Positions 1 to 10,133 are shown, counted from the first letter of the stretch. The stretch is 64,000 nucleotides of DNA from Leptospira terpstrae serovar Hualin str. LT 11-33 = ATCC 700639 (GCF_000332495.1 NZ_AOGW02000004.1:1-64000), one strand, 5' to 3'. Made by a program: numbers and translations. The notes: generated by a model not told the origin, from the sequence alone.

Positions 1-32
1 CCTAAGTCTTTCATTTGAGAGAACGTTTCCAT
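1..32 (-). CDS. possible 5' end of a gene running off the left edge
   Basis: On the minus strand an ATG at 32 opens a frame that stays open to the window edge and reads METFSQMKDLG. A GAGG sits just before it, only about 3 bases from the ATG, so the second ATG (14-12) is also possible. Only about ten residues are visible. I do not recognise the protein. Confidence 0.25.
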   Translation of the reverse strand, partial: METFSQMKDL

Positions 33-522
33 TCCCTCGGTTTTTTCTCGCTAGAATTGTCTTGGAGTCACGCTACTGTGTATGTTGTAAAAGATCTTAA
101 TTAGTAATTGCTCGGTTCCCTTCCAGGCCTTTAGTCAATCACCGTTTCACCATCATTGGGAATGTACACTCACAGTCAATCCATTTTTATAAAAATTATC
201 CTGCTTTATACCAGTTTTTTATTCCACTTTTCCTATAAATCAAAAGCCGTAAGCGGGTTTCAGGAAAAAGTCTTTAATGGGATTCTCATTAATTCAAAAG
301 AATAAAGAACTTCGTTTCTGACCAATTTACGGCACCAAACTTCCAACCAAACACCCGTTTTGTCCCAGGTAATGAGCGAAAACCTGTATCATTTTCCAGC
401 CAATGGATTACGGAACACTCATTAACAAAAAAATAAACTTGACCCTTGGTAAAAAAGGATTCTGTTTATGGACGCATCTATTTCTTCACTTTATAAAAAC
501 CATAGCGAGAATAATAGAAAGA
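33..522. other. gene-free AT-rich stretch
   Basis: About 490 bases before the first sensor kinase hold no open frame of useful length and no tRNA-like fold that I can see. The sequence is rich in A/T runs. It presumably contains the promoter of the downstream kinase and perhaps that of the gene at the left edge, but no convincing -35/-10 pair stands out. Confidence 0.5.
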
Positions 523-2739
523 ATGAAAGTTATATTCACTATATCAATTTTCTGTTTCTTTTATCTTTCTCATCTTACTTGTAAAAACATAGAAAGCGAA
601 TCTCCAAAATTAGTCCAAGGTGTTCTTGATCTAACGAATTATAACTTTCAAAATAAGCCAACGCTACCTCTGATCGGAGAATGGAAATTTACACCTAGCC
701 AACTTGCTATGACCGAAAACAAAGATACCATCATTGTAACAATTCCAGACAACCCACATTGGAATTCTTACAATCCAAATCAAAATGGTTTAGCAACTGG
801 ATTCGGGATTGGAAGTTACTTTTTAACGATCATCCCTCCGAAAGAACCAATCAATTTAAGTTTAGATTTTCACATTGTGTTCTCCGATTGTAAAATATTT
901 CAAAATGGAATCTTAATCGGTTCTATTGGAAATATATATGGAGAGAATGAAGGTATTGATCGTAGGCCAGTACAAATTGAACTTTTGCCAACTAATGGTG
1001 AAAAATTTCACCTAACTATTTTACTTCGAAATCGTTTCTACCAAGCAGGAGGAATCCGATTCCTTCCACAACTAGGAACAAGTGAGTCTCTAATAAAAAT
1101 AAGAGAAAAAGATATTTTTGAACAATCATTAATTGTGGGAGGACTTTTCTTTTTGGGACTTTATCAGTTAGGAGTCTACTTTACCCGCGGTAGAATCTTA
1201 GGTTCTCTTTATTTTTTCCTATTTTGCCAAATTATGGCATTACAAATCCTTGCCACAGGGACTCGGTCGTTATTTTTGATTGTGGGCGAAAATTCAAGTG
1301 AACTCGTCTTTCGAATTAATTTTTTTAGTCAATATGCAGGGGCCATTTCAGGGTTATATTATTTTTACAGTCTCACTCGCGAGTACATTCCTAATTACGT
1401 AATCCATGGAATGTGCGGAATCATTCTTATCCCAGTATTCATCACTATATTCGGTCCCATTTATACAATCAGTTACCTCCATCTCTATGTTCTCACCGCC
1501 CTCACTTTTCTTCTGGCCCTCGCAGTTTATCTAATTTTTCGTTACATTCAAGATAAAAGGTATGGATATATCTATTTGGGCTTATCATCCATTTTACTCA
1601 TTGGTTCTGCGAGTAATGATATCATTTTATCATTATTACATATAACAGAACCTATGTTACTTCCTTACGGAATTTTATTATTTGTTTTTTTCCAATCTCT
1701 CTTTTTGTCTAAACATATATCCAATGAAATCATCACAGCAGAATTGAACTTAAAAGCTGCCAATTACCAACTAGTTCAGTCCGAAAAAATGTCATCACTC
1801 GGTGTTATGGTTGCCAGTGTTGCCCATGAAATCAATTCCCCACTCAGTGCAGTCATTGCATCTGGCACTGCGATAGAAGAAAAAATTACAGAACACTTTC
1901 GCCTCCTCTCCAAAATAAATCCAATCCCAAACGATGTAGCTCCCCTATTTTTATCAATAATCAATTTAGCCTTAAACCAAAATGAAATACTTTCAACAAA
2001 GGAAACTAGACAGTACAAACAGGACCTAGTAAAACAAATAGAGAATTTGGGAATCGTTGATCCAGAAAACAAAGCTGATTTTTTTGTATCACTTGGATTA
2101 CGTGAAATTCCCAAGGATTGGATTCCTATTCTCACTGATAAAGACGGAGATGATTTACTTAACCTAGCGGAACGTGCCGTTTCTATATTTCAAGGAACTA
2201 AGACAATTCGAATCGCGGCTCTTCGTGCAGTGAAAATTGCACAATCACTAAAGAAATTTACACATTTTGATCCCAATGCAGAAAAACATATCATAAACCT
2301 TTCCGATTCTATCGATATGGTTCTTACCATTTTTGAAAACTCAATGAAACAAGGAATCGATCTCACAACTCATTTTGAAGAGGTTCCGCCTATTGAATGT
2401 TATCCCGACGAATTAAACCAAGTTTGGACAAACATGATCCAAAATGCCATCCAATCCATGAACGGGAAAGGAAACTTAAAAATTAAAATTGGACAAACAG
2501 AAACAAAAGGCAAAGCCTATGTTTTTGTTTCCATCGAAGACTCTGGTACAGGAATTCCAAAAGATTTGGAAACTAAAATATTTGATCCATTTTTTACAAC
2601 AAAACCCATTGGCGAAGGAACCGGACTTGGGCTTTATATCACAAAACAAGTGGTAGAAAAACACCAAGGGACAATTAAACTTGAAACAAAACCAGGAAAA
2701 ACAATTTTTACTATCTTCCTACCAACAACACTTGAATGA
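523..2739 (+). CDS. 7TM-type sensor histidine kinase, lipoprotein-like N terminus
   Basis: Membrane sensor kinase of about 738 residues. The frame is open from 403, but the ATG at 523 is preferred because it begins a signal peptide ending in a lipobox-like HLTCKN, and the 40 residues before it look uncoded. Residues about 30-220 resemble the extracellular all-beta 7TMR-DISM module. About seven hydrophobic segments follow, to roughly residue 400. The kinase core has the H-box VASVAHEINSPLSA, then an unusually long stretch of about 170 residues before the ATPase domain, with N-box WTNMIQNAIQSM, G1 DSGTGIP and G2 GTGLGLYITKQ. The ligand is unknown. No response regulator lies next to it, so its partner is elsewhere. 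It converges on the next kinase. Confidence 0.85.
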   Translation: MKVIFTISIFCFFYLSHLTCKNIESESPKLVQGVLDLTNYNFQNKPTLPLIGEWKFTPSQLAMTENKDTIIVTIPDNPHWNSYNPNQNGLATGFGIGSYFLTIIPPKEPINLSLDFHIVFSDCKIFQNGILIGSIGNIYGENEGIDRRPVQIELLPTNGEKFHLTILLRNRFYQAGGIRFLPQLGTSESLIKIREKDIFEQSLIVGGLFFLGLYQLGVYFTRGRILGSLYFFLFCQIMALQILATGTRSLFLIVGENSSELVFRINFFSQYAGAISGLYYFYSLTREYIPNYVIHGMCGIILIPVFITIFGPIYTISYLHLYVLTALTFLLALAVYLIFRYIQDKRYGYIYLGLSSILLIGSASNDIILSLLHITEPMLLPYGILLFVFFQSLFLSKHISNEIITAELNLKAANYQLVQSEKMSSLGVMVASVAHEINSPLSAVIASGTAIEEKITEHFRLLSKINPIPNDVAPLFLSIINLALNQNEILSTKETRQYKQDLVKQIENLGIVDPENKADFFVSLGLREIPKDWIPILTDKDGDDLLNLAERAVSIFQGTKTIRIAALRAVKIAQSLKKFTHFDPNAEKHIINLSDSIDMVLTIFENSMKQGIDLTTHFEEVPPIECYPDELNQVWTNMIQNAIQSMNGKGNLKIKIGQTETKGKAYVFVSIEDSGTGIPKDLETKIFDPFFTTKPIGEGTGLGLYITKQVVEKHQGTIKLETKPGKTIFTIFLPTTLE

Positions 2740-2810
2740 TCCTAACATTCAAAATTTATATTTCAAAAAAGTTAGGAAAATAAAATGAGAAAACCTGATT
2801 AAACCAAAAC

Positions 2811-4493
2811 CTAAGGTCTATCAGGTAAGCGAAAACTTACAGTAGTCCCCTTTCCTTTTTCGCTTTTCGCCCAAATTTCCCCGCCATGCAATTTGATAAA
2901 TTCACTACAAAGGATGAGGCCAAGTCCTGTTCCCTTTTCGCCTTCTAATCCAATACTTGTTACTTGTGCATCCACACGAAATAGTTTTTCTAAATCAGAA
3001 CTATCCATTCCAATACCATTGTCTTGGCATTCTACTCGAATTCCATCTTCATCTTGTTTTGCTGTAATTTTAATTTCACCATGTTCGTTCGTAAATTTAA
3101 TCGAGTTGGTTATTAAATTTCGGAGAACTGCTTGGATCATTTCAGAATCTGCATAAACATAGGCAAGTTCCGAAGGAATTTCTGTTAAGATACGAATGGA
3201 TTTTTTCTTAACTGTAGGTTCTACTTGGTCTACAATCTTTGCAATTAATGCGATAAGATTCACTTGTTTGGGACGGAAAGGCATATTGCCTGTTTGCGTT
3301 CTTGCCCAGTCCAAAAGTTGTTCTAATAGTCCATACAACATCGATGCGGAATTTTGAATTTCAAATATAGTGTCTTTTTTTTCAGTGTCTGTATGCGAAT
3401 CAAAATCCGTATACATGATTTCCGTAAGTTGTTTAAAAGCCCCAAGTGGATTTCTTAAATCGTGTGCAATGATGGAAAAAAATATATCCTTGGTGCGATT
3501 CGATTCACTAAGAAGTTTTTCTGATGTGTGTAAGGCTTCAATGGCCTTATTCTTTTCAAAAACTTGTTTTCTGAGTAATTTGGTACGATCAAAAACTTTT
3601 TTTTCTAATTCGAAACGATAAGTAATCAGCCGTTGGTATTGTAATGTGATAAATTCTGATAAAATCGAAAATGGAATCAAAAACGAAATTAAATAAATAT
3701 AAGAATCAAAAACACCAGGATAAACAAATGGACCAACACCCATTCTTGTCATAAGGATACTGGATAGATACAGAAGAAATACACCCAAGGTAACACCTCG
3801 GATTTGGAACCGATAACCCAAATAGATAAGAATTAAAAAAGATAAAAAGAAAAGATAAGGGAAGTGGTATACAATCACTGCCTGAACCAGTATAAAAGCA
3901 ACAGTCCAAAGGATTAATTTGATCGAAAAATCCTCAAAACGGAATTTTCTCCAAGCCATAAAGAACGGAACCACTATAAATATTCCGATCGTATCTCCGA
4001 AAATAATTACAATTAAGGTGCGAACGATTTCTGAAAAATTTAGTTTATAAAAATATCCAAAGGAATAAAGAATTCCACCAAGACAAAGAATAGAAATCAA
4101 ACTAGAAAGAAAACAAACGTAAACCACAAAGTAAAAATTATCTTTTGCCGAGCTAAGACTTTTTCTGATTTTTTTAATCCAGAAGGTATACGCAAGAGTG
4201 GATTGGAGTGTATCAACTCCGGCTGTCAGGCAAATACTTAAATACAAACCAAAAGGGTCCAAACCATGTTGGCTACTGATGAGGCCGTCTTTGTTGACAA
4301 GAAAACTGGCAAGCCAAACCACAGGCAAAAAACGATATCCAAAAAACAAACAACCAATGAGCCCTATACCGGAAGGAATCCAGAGCACTGCCAGATTCAC
4401 CGGTTGGAAGGAAAAAAATTCCATTCCCAGTTTGGCAGTCCCTATATAGAGCAGAAATAAAACGAATCCTTTGAAGGATTGCTTCCAGTTCAT
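2811..4493 (-). CDS. MASE1-domain sensor histidine kinase
   Basis: Integral membrane histidine kinase, 560 residues. The first ~290 residues are hydrophobic with about eight to nine membrane spans and the MASE1-like start (AKLGMEFF, followed by LAVLWIPSGIG). A short linker that looks coiled leads to the HisKA motif FFSIIAHDLRNPLGAFK, the N-box VLRNLITNSIKF, G1 DNGIGM and G2 GTGLGLILC. There is no receiver or PAS domain. The start lacks a good Shine-Dalgarno sequence. No cognate response regulator is adjacent. The signal is unknown; MASE1 proteins in other bacteria include hybrid kinases and cyclic-di-GMP enzymes. The gene is convergent with the preceding kinase, and trpC lies upstream on the same strand across a 130-base gap. 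Confidence 0.85.
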   Translation of the reverse strand: MNWKQSFKGFVLFLLYIGTAKLGMEFFSFQPVNLAVLWIPSGIGLIGCLFFGYRFLPVVWLASFLVNKDGLISSQHGLDPFGLYLSICLTAGVDTLQSTLAYTFWIKKIRKSLSSAKDNFYFVVYVCFLSSLISILCLGGILYSFGYFYKLNFSEIVRTLIVIIFGDTIGIFIVVPFFMAWRKFRFEDFSIKLILWTVAFILVQAVIVYHFPYLFFLSFLILIYLGYRFQIRGVTLGVFLLYLSSILMTRMGVGPFVYPGVFDSYIYLISFLIPFSILSEFITLQYQRLITYRFELEKKVFDRTKLLRKQVFEKNKAIEALHTSEKLLSESNRTKDIFFSIIAHDLRNPLGAFKQLTEIMYTDFDSHTDTEKKDTIFEIQNSASMLYGLLEQLLDWARTQTGNMPFRPKQVNLIALIAKIVDQVEPTVKKKSIRILTEIPSELAYVYADSEMIQAVLRNLITNSIKFTNEHGEIKITAKQDEDGIRVECQDNGIGMDSSDLEKLFRVDAQVTSIGLEGEKGTGLGLILCSEFIKLHGGEIWAKSEKGKGTTVSFRLPDRP

Positions 4494-4625
4494 GGGGGAT
4501 AGATTAGTAGAAGGACAATTGGAGAAAAGCGAAATTATCTTTGAAATCTCTTTGCCAAGATAAGGGATACCCCAAATTCAATTGAAAATTTGCTAACATA
4601 GGCTTAGAATGTTTGAAAAAAAGCC

Positions 4626-5384
4626 TTAATTCCCAAACAAAAGTGAATGAAAATCCTTTGCAATATCTTTACTTTTCATAAAATAAGTCCCAACTAACAT
4701 AGAATCAACGATACCTTTGTATTTTTGCCAATCGGCAAAACTTTTTATTCCGGATTCAGCCACACGAATTATAGAATTATCTAATTCTGGTGCAATTTCC
4801 TCAATTAGATTTTTATGAATTTCGAATGTATCCAAATCTCTAGTATTGATTCCAATTGTTGTCGCTCCAGAATCGAGGGCCGTTTTTACTTCTTCCTTGT
4901 TGTGTGTTTCGACAAGGACAGAAAGACCTAAACTTTTAGCGTATTTATGTAAGGAAGTTAGCTCAGTTTGGGAAAGGATTCGAACAATCAGTAAAATAGC
5001 GGAAGCACCATAAGCATAAGCTTCATCGATTTGGAGGGGGTCTATGATAAAGTCTTTTCGGATCACAGGGATTTTTACCGATTCCGATACAGCAGAAAGG
5101 TCTGCTAAAGATCCATAAAAATACTTTGAGTCGGTTAAAACGGAAATGGCACCAGCTCCCGAAGATTCATAAATAGAGGCAATTGGGACTGGGTCATAAT
5201 CTGGTCTAAGGATTCCGGAACTGGGACTTCCTTTTTTACATTCAGCAATGACGGAGATGGAATTGGTTTTGAGATGAGATTCCCAAGGTCTAATGGGAAT
5301 TGTCCGAGAAGGAAGGGACTTTCCCCTTCCCATACGAATTTCCTCGTGTTTTGTTTCTACTATCTTATGTAAGACAGGATTCAA
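4626..5384 (-). CDS. trpC: indole-3-glycerol phosphate synthase
   Basis: Fourth step of tryptophan synthesis: converts CdRP to indole-3-glycerol phosphate in the cytoplasm. The 252 residues match the usual single-domain TrpC length. Motifs seen are SVIAECKKGSPSSG (catalytic Lys), VIRKDFIIDPLQIDEA, LVETHNKEE, GINTRDLDTF and VAESGIKS. The start is a TTG with no Shine-Dalgarno sequence, 9 bases after the stop of the upstream STAS gene, which suggests translational coupling. The next ATG would cut into the conserved N-terminal helix VLHKIVETK. The gene is isolated from other trp genes in this window. Confidence 0.95.
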   Translation of the reverse strand: MNPVLHKIVETKHEEIRMGRGKSLPSRTIPIRPWESHLKTNSISVIAECKKGSPSSGILRPDYDPVPIASIYESSGAGAISVLTDSKYFYGSLADLSAVSESVKIPVIRKDFIIDPLQIDEAYAYGASAILLIVRILSQTELTSLHKYAKSLGLSVLVETHNKEEVKTALDSGATTIGINTRDLDTFEIHKNLIEEIAPELDNSIIRVAESGIKSFADWQKYKGIVDSMLVGTYFMKSKDIAKDFHSLLFGN

Positions 5385-5393
5385 GGAAAAAGC

Positions 5394-5738
5394 TTAGAAC
5401 GCTTTTAGAGCGGCATCTTCTGAGTCATAGATATCAAAAAGAGAAGTAAGTTCAATGACATCAAAGATACGTTTGACTGCGGGTTTGATGTTGGATATTT
5501 TTAACGAACCCTCTTTAGAATTGAGTTTACGAAGTGTGGAAATACAAGCTCTGAATCCAGAGGAAGACATGTATTCAACGTCTTTCATGTTAAGAAGTAC
5601 CTTTCTATGTCCTGCATTATCGATGAGTTCCATAAGGCCCTCTTCCACTTCATTTGCCACAGAAACGTCCAATCGACCTTCCAGATAAACGACTAGTTTT
5701 CCGTCTTTCACTTCGTGTTTCAGCACCGATTTACCCAA
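5394..5738 (-). CDS. STAS-domain anti-sigma factor antagonist
   Basis: Small cytoplasmic STAS protein (about 114 residues) of the SpoIIAA/RsbV type. Members bind an anti-sigma factor kinase and are switched off by phosphorylation of a Ser/Thr in the loop before helix 2. The loop here is NMKDVEYMSSSGFRA, which retains candidate serines. Starts are uncertain: TTG at 5738 has AGG immediately before it, and GTG at 5726 would be four codons shorter. A stop codon lies four codons upstream of the TTG. It probably forms an operon with trpC, an unusual pairing. No anti-sigma kinase or sigma factor is nearby. Confidence 0.85.
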   Translation of the reverse strand: MGKSVLKHEVKDGKLVVYLEGRLDVSVANEVEEGLMELIDNAGHRKVLLNMKDVEYMSSSGFRACISTLRKLNSKEGSLKISNIKPAVKRIFDVIELTSLFDIYDSEDAALKAF

Positions 5739-5786
5739 CCTGATATGATTTTACAAAATCATCGTATTTTAGCGGAGTGTCAATCA

Positions 5787-7181
5787 ATGTTTTCTCAATC
5801 AATTCCAAGAGCATCTGACCTAGACCATTGGCAAAAATTCCTGATTTTAGGTGGCGGATCCTCTGGGGACTCCTCCGCCAAATTATTATCCTTAAAAGGA
5901 AAAATATGTGTACTGGCGGACAAGTTTCCGGAGAAAGCCAATGCCAATCTTTATGCAGAAGTTTTGTCAGACAATCACCCACAAGAGCGATTGGAAGGGA
6001 TTGACTGTATCATCAAAAGCCCAGGCATCTTACCGAACCATCCCATCTTAGAAGAAGCCAGACGAAAAGAGCTCCCCATTTTGAGTGAAATTTCATTGGC
6101 ACGAATTTTTTATCAAGGCCCTATCATTGGCATCACGGGCACTGATGGAAAATCAACGACCACAGCACTTGCCTATCACATTTTAAAATCTAAGTTTCCT
6201 AATTCACGAATGGGCGGAAATATCGGTGTTCCATTTACTTCTTTTTGTTTGGAACCATTAGACTTAGTGGTACTTGAGCTTTCAAGTTATCAATTAGATG
6301 ATTCACCTAACTTGGAATTAACGGCATCTGCCATTTTAAATTTAGCATCTGACCATTTAGAAAGACACAAAACAATGGAGTCCTACGCAGAAGCTAAATG
6401 GAAAATTCAAAATTTAGAAAACCCAAACCATACATCCTTTATAAATCCAAACTTTTTTAAATTTCTACCGAATGGAATTCCAAAAAACAAAAACTTACAT
6501 TTCATAGGTGAGAATCAAAATTACTTTGTGAGTTTAGACCCAAACCAAGTGCATACTCCTAATCATATTTATGATGCGACTCAGTTTCCACTCAAAGGAA
6601 AACACAATCTGATGAATTTATGTTTTGCGATTGCCCTTGCGGAATCCATGGGAATGGGCAAAAACGAAATCCAAAGTCAATTTGAAACCTTCTTAGGACT
6701 TCCTCATAGATTCCATCGAATCGATAGTTCAAAATTCAAAACTCAATACAAAGAAATCCAATTTATCAATGATTCCAAATCTACTAACATCCATTCTATG
6801 CTTTCTGGAATTGCTGGATTCAAAAAAGGGGATGGATTGTTTTTGGTACTTGGCGGAATTCCCAAAATAGAACCGATCGATTTATTTTTACGTCGATGGA
6901 AGGAATTGGAATGTCCACTTTGGGTATATGGTAAAGCTGTAGAAGTATGGAAAGAGGCGTTTGATGCCACAGGTCTTCCCGTGAAATACTTTTCTGACCT
7001 CCCCACACTCATCGCAGATGTAAAAACAACAATCGATAGAACAATGGAAACAAAAGAAAGTCAAAACCAAACTCCCCTGTCAGTGATTTTTTCACCAGCA
7101 GGGGCCAGTTTTGATTTGTATAAAAATTTTGAAGAAAGAGGCAACCACTTCGAAACTTTGATCAAAGATAGTTTTTCTTAA
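5787..7181 (+). CDS. murD: UDP-N-acetylmuramoylalanine--D-glutamate ligase
   Basis: Cytoplasmic Mur ligase adding D-Glu to UDP-MurNAc-L-Ala in peptidoglycan synthesis. The N-terminal Rossmann motif is LILGGGSSGDSSAKLL, the ATP loop GITGTDGKSTTTALAYH, and central motifs are LELSSYQLDD and NLASDHLERH; FINDSKSTN is typical of MurD. The frame extends back to a GTG at 5715 and an ATG at 5745, but the ATG at 5787 is chosen because GCGGAG precedes it by about 10 bases and the Rossmann strand starts soon after. This gives 464 residues and removes the overlap with the divergent STAS gene. It converges on fabI. Confidence 0.94.
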   Translation: MFSQSIPRASDLDHWQKFLILGGGSSGDSSAKLLSLKGKICVLADKFPEKANANLYAEVLSDNHPQERLEGIDCIIKSPGILPNHPILEEARRKELPILSEISLARIFYQGPIIGITGTDGKSTTTALAYHILKSKFPNSRMGGNIGVPFTSFCLEPLDLVVLELSSYQLDDSPNLELTASAILNLASDHLERHKTMESYAEAKWKIQNLENPNHTSFINPNFFKFLPNGIPKNKNLHFIGENQNYFVSLDPNQVHTPNHIYDATQFPLKGKHNLMNLCFAIALAESMGMGKNEIQSQFETFLGLPHRFHRIDSSKFKTQYKEIQFINDSKSTNIHSMLSGIAGFKKGDGLFLVLGGIPKIEPIDLFLRRWKELECPLWVYGKAVEVWKEAFDATGLPVKYFSDLPTLIADVKTTIDRTMETKESQNQTPLSVIFSPAGASFDLYKNFEERGNHFETLIKDSFS

Positions 7182-7190
7182 TTCTAATTT

Positions 7191-8027
7191 TTATCCACGG
7201 ATATGATACCCGCCATCTACATGACGAATTTCTCCGGTGATCCTGTTTCCTGGCCGAAATAAGTAGGCCACTTCTTCTGCTAAATCTTTTGCGGAAGCAT
7301 TTCCCAAGGGAGCCAGAGTATCACAACTTTTTTCCGCCTGTTCAAGACCTTCAATCGCCGAACCAGCCTTACTTGCTCGGTAAGGAGAAAATCGGATGGC
7401 ATTCACTTGGATTTGTTTTTCTTTTCCCAGTTCCATAGCCATTTCTTTTACCAGTCGCTCTAAAGCAGACTTCGCCACTCCAATGTTTTTGTATGGATGG
7501 GATACTACTCTTTCGGCTCCTAAATAACTTAAGGCAACGATAGAGCCGCCTTGCACGAGTAAATTTCTTTGATAAAAACTTTGAATGAGTGCGAGTAAGG
7601 AAAAAGCAGATACATTCATAGCATCCATAAACTCTTCACGGGACACAGTCATGATGGGCTTTACCTTTCCTTGACGAATGGTTTTATCCATAGCGATCGA
7701 ATGTAAAACTGAGTGGATTTGTAATCCCTGGTTTAGTAAAAACTCAGCAAAGGAATCAATATTTTTTTGAATGGTAACATCGAGTGGATAGGTAATCACA
7801 TCGTCACCTAACTCACGTTTGACAGTTTCTGTAAAATCGGAGTATGTGCGTTCTAAAAATGAAAGACCTGCTTCCGAAAGATTTTGATGGAACTCGGTTT
7901 TCCCAAGGCCTGTGCAGATGAGTTTTGCACCCAATTGTTTACATTCTTTTGCTATGACTAATGCGAGTGATGAAGAATCCGTGATTCCCGTGATGATTAC
8001 GGATCTCCCTTCTAGATTAAAATTCAT
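7191..8027 (-). CDS. fabI: enoyl-[acyl-carrier-protein] reductase (NADH)
   Basis: Final reduction of each fatty-acid elongation round, in the cytoplasm; a short-chain dehydrogenase fold tetramer. The 278 residues are normal for FabI. Visible are the GITDSSSLALVIAKE nucleotide-binding start and the FabI signature SYLGAERVVSHPYKN then GVAKSALE, which gives the Tyr-x6-Lys catalytic pair. RFSPYRASKAGSAI follows in the place of the substrate loop, and HVDGGYHI is near the end. A strong Shine-Dalgarno sequence (AAGGAGGG) fixes the start. It lies 76 bases downstream of the HD-GYP gene on the same strand and may be co-transcribed with it. Confidence 0.95.
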   Translation of the reverse strand: MNFNLEGRSVIITGITDSSSLALVIAKECKQLGAKLICTGLGKTEFHQNLSEAGLSFLERTYSDFTETVKRELGDDVITYPLDVTIQKNIDSFAEFLLNQGLQIHSVLHSIAMDKTIRQGKVKPIMTVSREEFMDAMNVSAFSLLALIQSFYQRNLLVQGGSIVALSYLGAERVVSHPYKNIGVAKSALERLVKEMAMELGKEKQIQVNAIRFSPYRASKAGSAIEGLEQAEKSCDTLAPLGNASAKDLAEEVAYLFRPGNRITGEIRHVDGGYHIRG

Positions 8028-8103
8028 ATTTACCCTCCTTGCGTTTTAGACAAAAAAGGGAATTCAGTGGATAGAAAAATACGAACTTTTTTTCGCGTTT
8101 TTC

Positions 8104-10083
8104 TTATCGTTTGTGCAAAATTCTATCGTATGAGTTACTTCCGATAAAAATATCTAACAAATCTCCATCGATATGTTGGTCTCTTACTTCCATCTTGAGA
8201 ATGTCAAAAGCACGGTCTAGAGGCACCGCTTTTTTATACGGGCGGTCTTGGTCCGTAAGGGCATCAAAGATGTCTGCAATGGCCATCATCTTAGCTTGTA
8301 CGGGAATCTCCACGGCTGAGAGACCTCTCGGATAACCCGATCCATTCAATTTTTCATGGTGGCCGTGGGCAATGGCGGGAACCATTTTTAACTCTCTGGT
8401 CCAAGGGATTTTTGAAAGAAACTGAAATGTATGTTCCACATGGGATTCAATTTCTCGTCTTTCTTCAAAATCCAATGACCCGCGTCGAATGGATAAAAAT
8501 CCAAATTCTTTTGGCATGAGTAAATTCAATTGGCCACCGTCTGTTGTGTGGTAACTCATTTTGGAGATTTCTTCTAAAAAGTTAGAATTTCCTTCTTCTA
8601 AAATTGTAGGTTCATTGGATTCTGAAATCACTCGAACCATTTCTTCTAATTTTTCTCTTTCTAACGTATACTCTAGGTGGATGGATTTTTCAAAATCCAC
8701 ATAACCATTGTTACCATGTTTTTTCAGGTATTCAATTTTTTTTTGTGCAAGTTTTGCTTCCACATCCTTTAAGATAAATTGGAAACGCCAACGAATTAAA
8801 TCCAGTTCGTAATCTTCTAGTTTTTTTGCCTTAACGAGAACCTTTTCTCGAACCCCAACTTTTCCAAAATCATGAAGAAGGGAAGCGTAACGAATTTCCT
8901 TCACTTGGGATTCATTAAAATAAATATCTTTAAAACGACCGGTTTGGATCGCATTTACCGATTCTGCAAGTCCTACAGTGTATTGTGCCACTCTGAAGGA
9001 ATGACCTGAGGTAGTTGGATCCCTGGATTCAATCGCTGAAACACTGGCAGTCACAAATCCTTCAAACAAGGTTTCAATGTCATGAACCAAATTATTATTT
9101 TGGATGGCAACAGCCGCCTGTCCCGCAACCGCCATCACCAACTCTTCTGAATATTTATCATATTCCAGAATTGAATTGGTTTTCATTTCCTCTAAAGTTA
9201 ATTTGGTTTGAAAGTTTTTTTTACGGTTGATGAGTTGGATGACACCCACTACTTCATCATGGTGGTCTTTCATCGGAACCACTAACATTGATTTTGAATA
9301 ATAATTACTCATTTTATCAAAATCACTATTGAACTTATATTCTTCTCCACCGGACAATTCGTACACATTCGGAATATTGAGTTGTTTTCCAGTAAATGCT
9401 ACGTAACCGGCAATACTCTTTTTGTTAATTGGTAAAATAAATTCATCGGAACTCAAATCAAGAGCTGAAATTTTAAATCTTAAATTTCTAGGATTTCCCC
9501 TTTCGTCTTTTTCCACCAAATACAATGATCCCGAATCGGAATTAGAAATTTCACGGGCGGAATTCAAAATATCACGAAGGAGTTTGGTGAAATCTTTTTC
9601 GTTTGCAAGGCTAATTCCAATCTTTGTGAGTTTGGAAATTTCATTCGTGGATACGTTGATCCGTTTTTGTAATTCAAACTTATCCACCACCATTTGAAGG
9701 CTAGTAAATGCATTCGCCAGTGCCTTTACCAAAAAGATCAGAGGGGCATCATCGGGAACATTGGTAAAAAATAAATCTTCTTCAATATCAAGAGCAATGT
9801 AGCCAGTATAATCAATGGGGGCGCGAACAATAAAGTTCGACATAATGGTAGGATGGTTCTTTAAGAATTGGTGGATCTCTTTGTGTTTTGCTTCCAACTC
9901 ATAACGTGAGATGTAGAACAACACTTTGGCGATATGACCGTTCGAATTAGATTCAATTTGATCCAAGTCGACAAGGGTCAAAACCTTAGCTTTGATTTTT
10001 TTGGAATAATCGGCAATTTTGCCTTCAAAAAAAGGATCATCCGTGATGATGAATTTCGAATCCGAAGATTTGGTCACAGTCAT
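8104..10083 (-). CDS. GAF and HD-GYP domain protein, probable cyclic-di-GMP phosphodiesterase
   Basis: Cytoplasmic signalling enzyme, 659 residues. The first ~150 residues are of unknown fold. A GAF domain spans roughly 150-330. The HD-GYP domain starts near 355 with [14 protein letters not shown]; the metal site LLHDFGKVG has His404-Asp405 and Lys408, and the second half has [16 protein letters not shown] (HH 575-576, GYP 583-585) and [17 protein letters not shown]. The hallmark residues of active c-di-GMP phosphodiesterases are present. Between the two halves lies an insertion of about 110 residues, charged and probably helical, not found in standard HD-GYP domains. The start has no obvious Shine-Dalgarno sequence. 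A perfect palindrome lies just upstream. Confidence 0.88.
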   Translation of the reverse strand: MTVTKSSDSKFIITDDPFFEGKIADYSKKIKAKVLTLVDLDQIESNSNGHIAKVLFYISRYELEAKHKEIHQFLKNHPTIMSNFIVRAPIDYTGYIALDIEEDLFFTNVPDDAPLIFLVKALANAFTSLQMVVDKFELQKRINVSTNEISKLTKIGISLANEKDFTKLLRDILNSAREISNSDSGSLYLVEKDERGNPRNLRFKISALDLSSDEFILPINKKSIAGYVAFTGKQLNIPNVYELSGGEEYKFNSDFDKMSNYYSKSMLVVPMKDHHDEVVGVIQLINRKKNFQTKLTLEEMKTNSILEYDKYSEELVMAVAGQAAVAIQNNNLVHDIETLFEGFVTASVSAIESRDPTTSGHSFRVAQYTVGLAESVNAIQTGRFKDIYFNESQVKEIRYASLLHDFGKVGVREKVLVKAKKLEDYELDLIRWRFQFILKDVEAKLAQKKIEYLKKHGNNGYVDFEKSIHLEYTLEREKLEEMVRVISESNEPTILEEGNSNFLEEISKMSYHTTDGGQLNLLMPKEFGFLSIRRGSLDFEERREIESHVEHTFQFLSKIPWTRELKMVPAIAHGHHEKLNGSGYPRGLSAVEIPVQAKMMAIADIFDALTDQDRPYKKAVPLDRAFDILKMEVRDQHIDGDLLDIFIGSNSYDRILHKR

Positions 10084-10099
10084 ACTATCGACATGAAAA

Positions 10100-10114
10100 A
10101 ATCGACTGTCGATT
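10100..10114. promoter_or_regulatory. perfect 7-1-7 palindrome upstream of the HD-GYP gene
   Basis: AATCGAC-T-GTCGATT is a perfect 7-1-7 inverted repeat centred 24 bases upstream of the HD-GYP start. A partial copy (ATCGAC) occurs between it and the gene. The one-base centre is too tight for a hairpin, so a dimeric repressor site is more likely than a terminator. The regulator is unknown. Confidence 0.4.
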
Positions 10115-10133
10115 GTTTTTTACAAAATTAGTC

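Noticed and set aside
2741..2780. CCTAAC/GTTAGG inverted repeat between the two convergent kinases as a terminator
   Set aside because: Six pairs with a loop of more than 20 bases and no T run; too weak.
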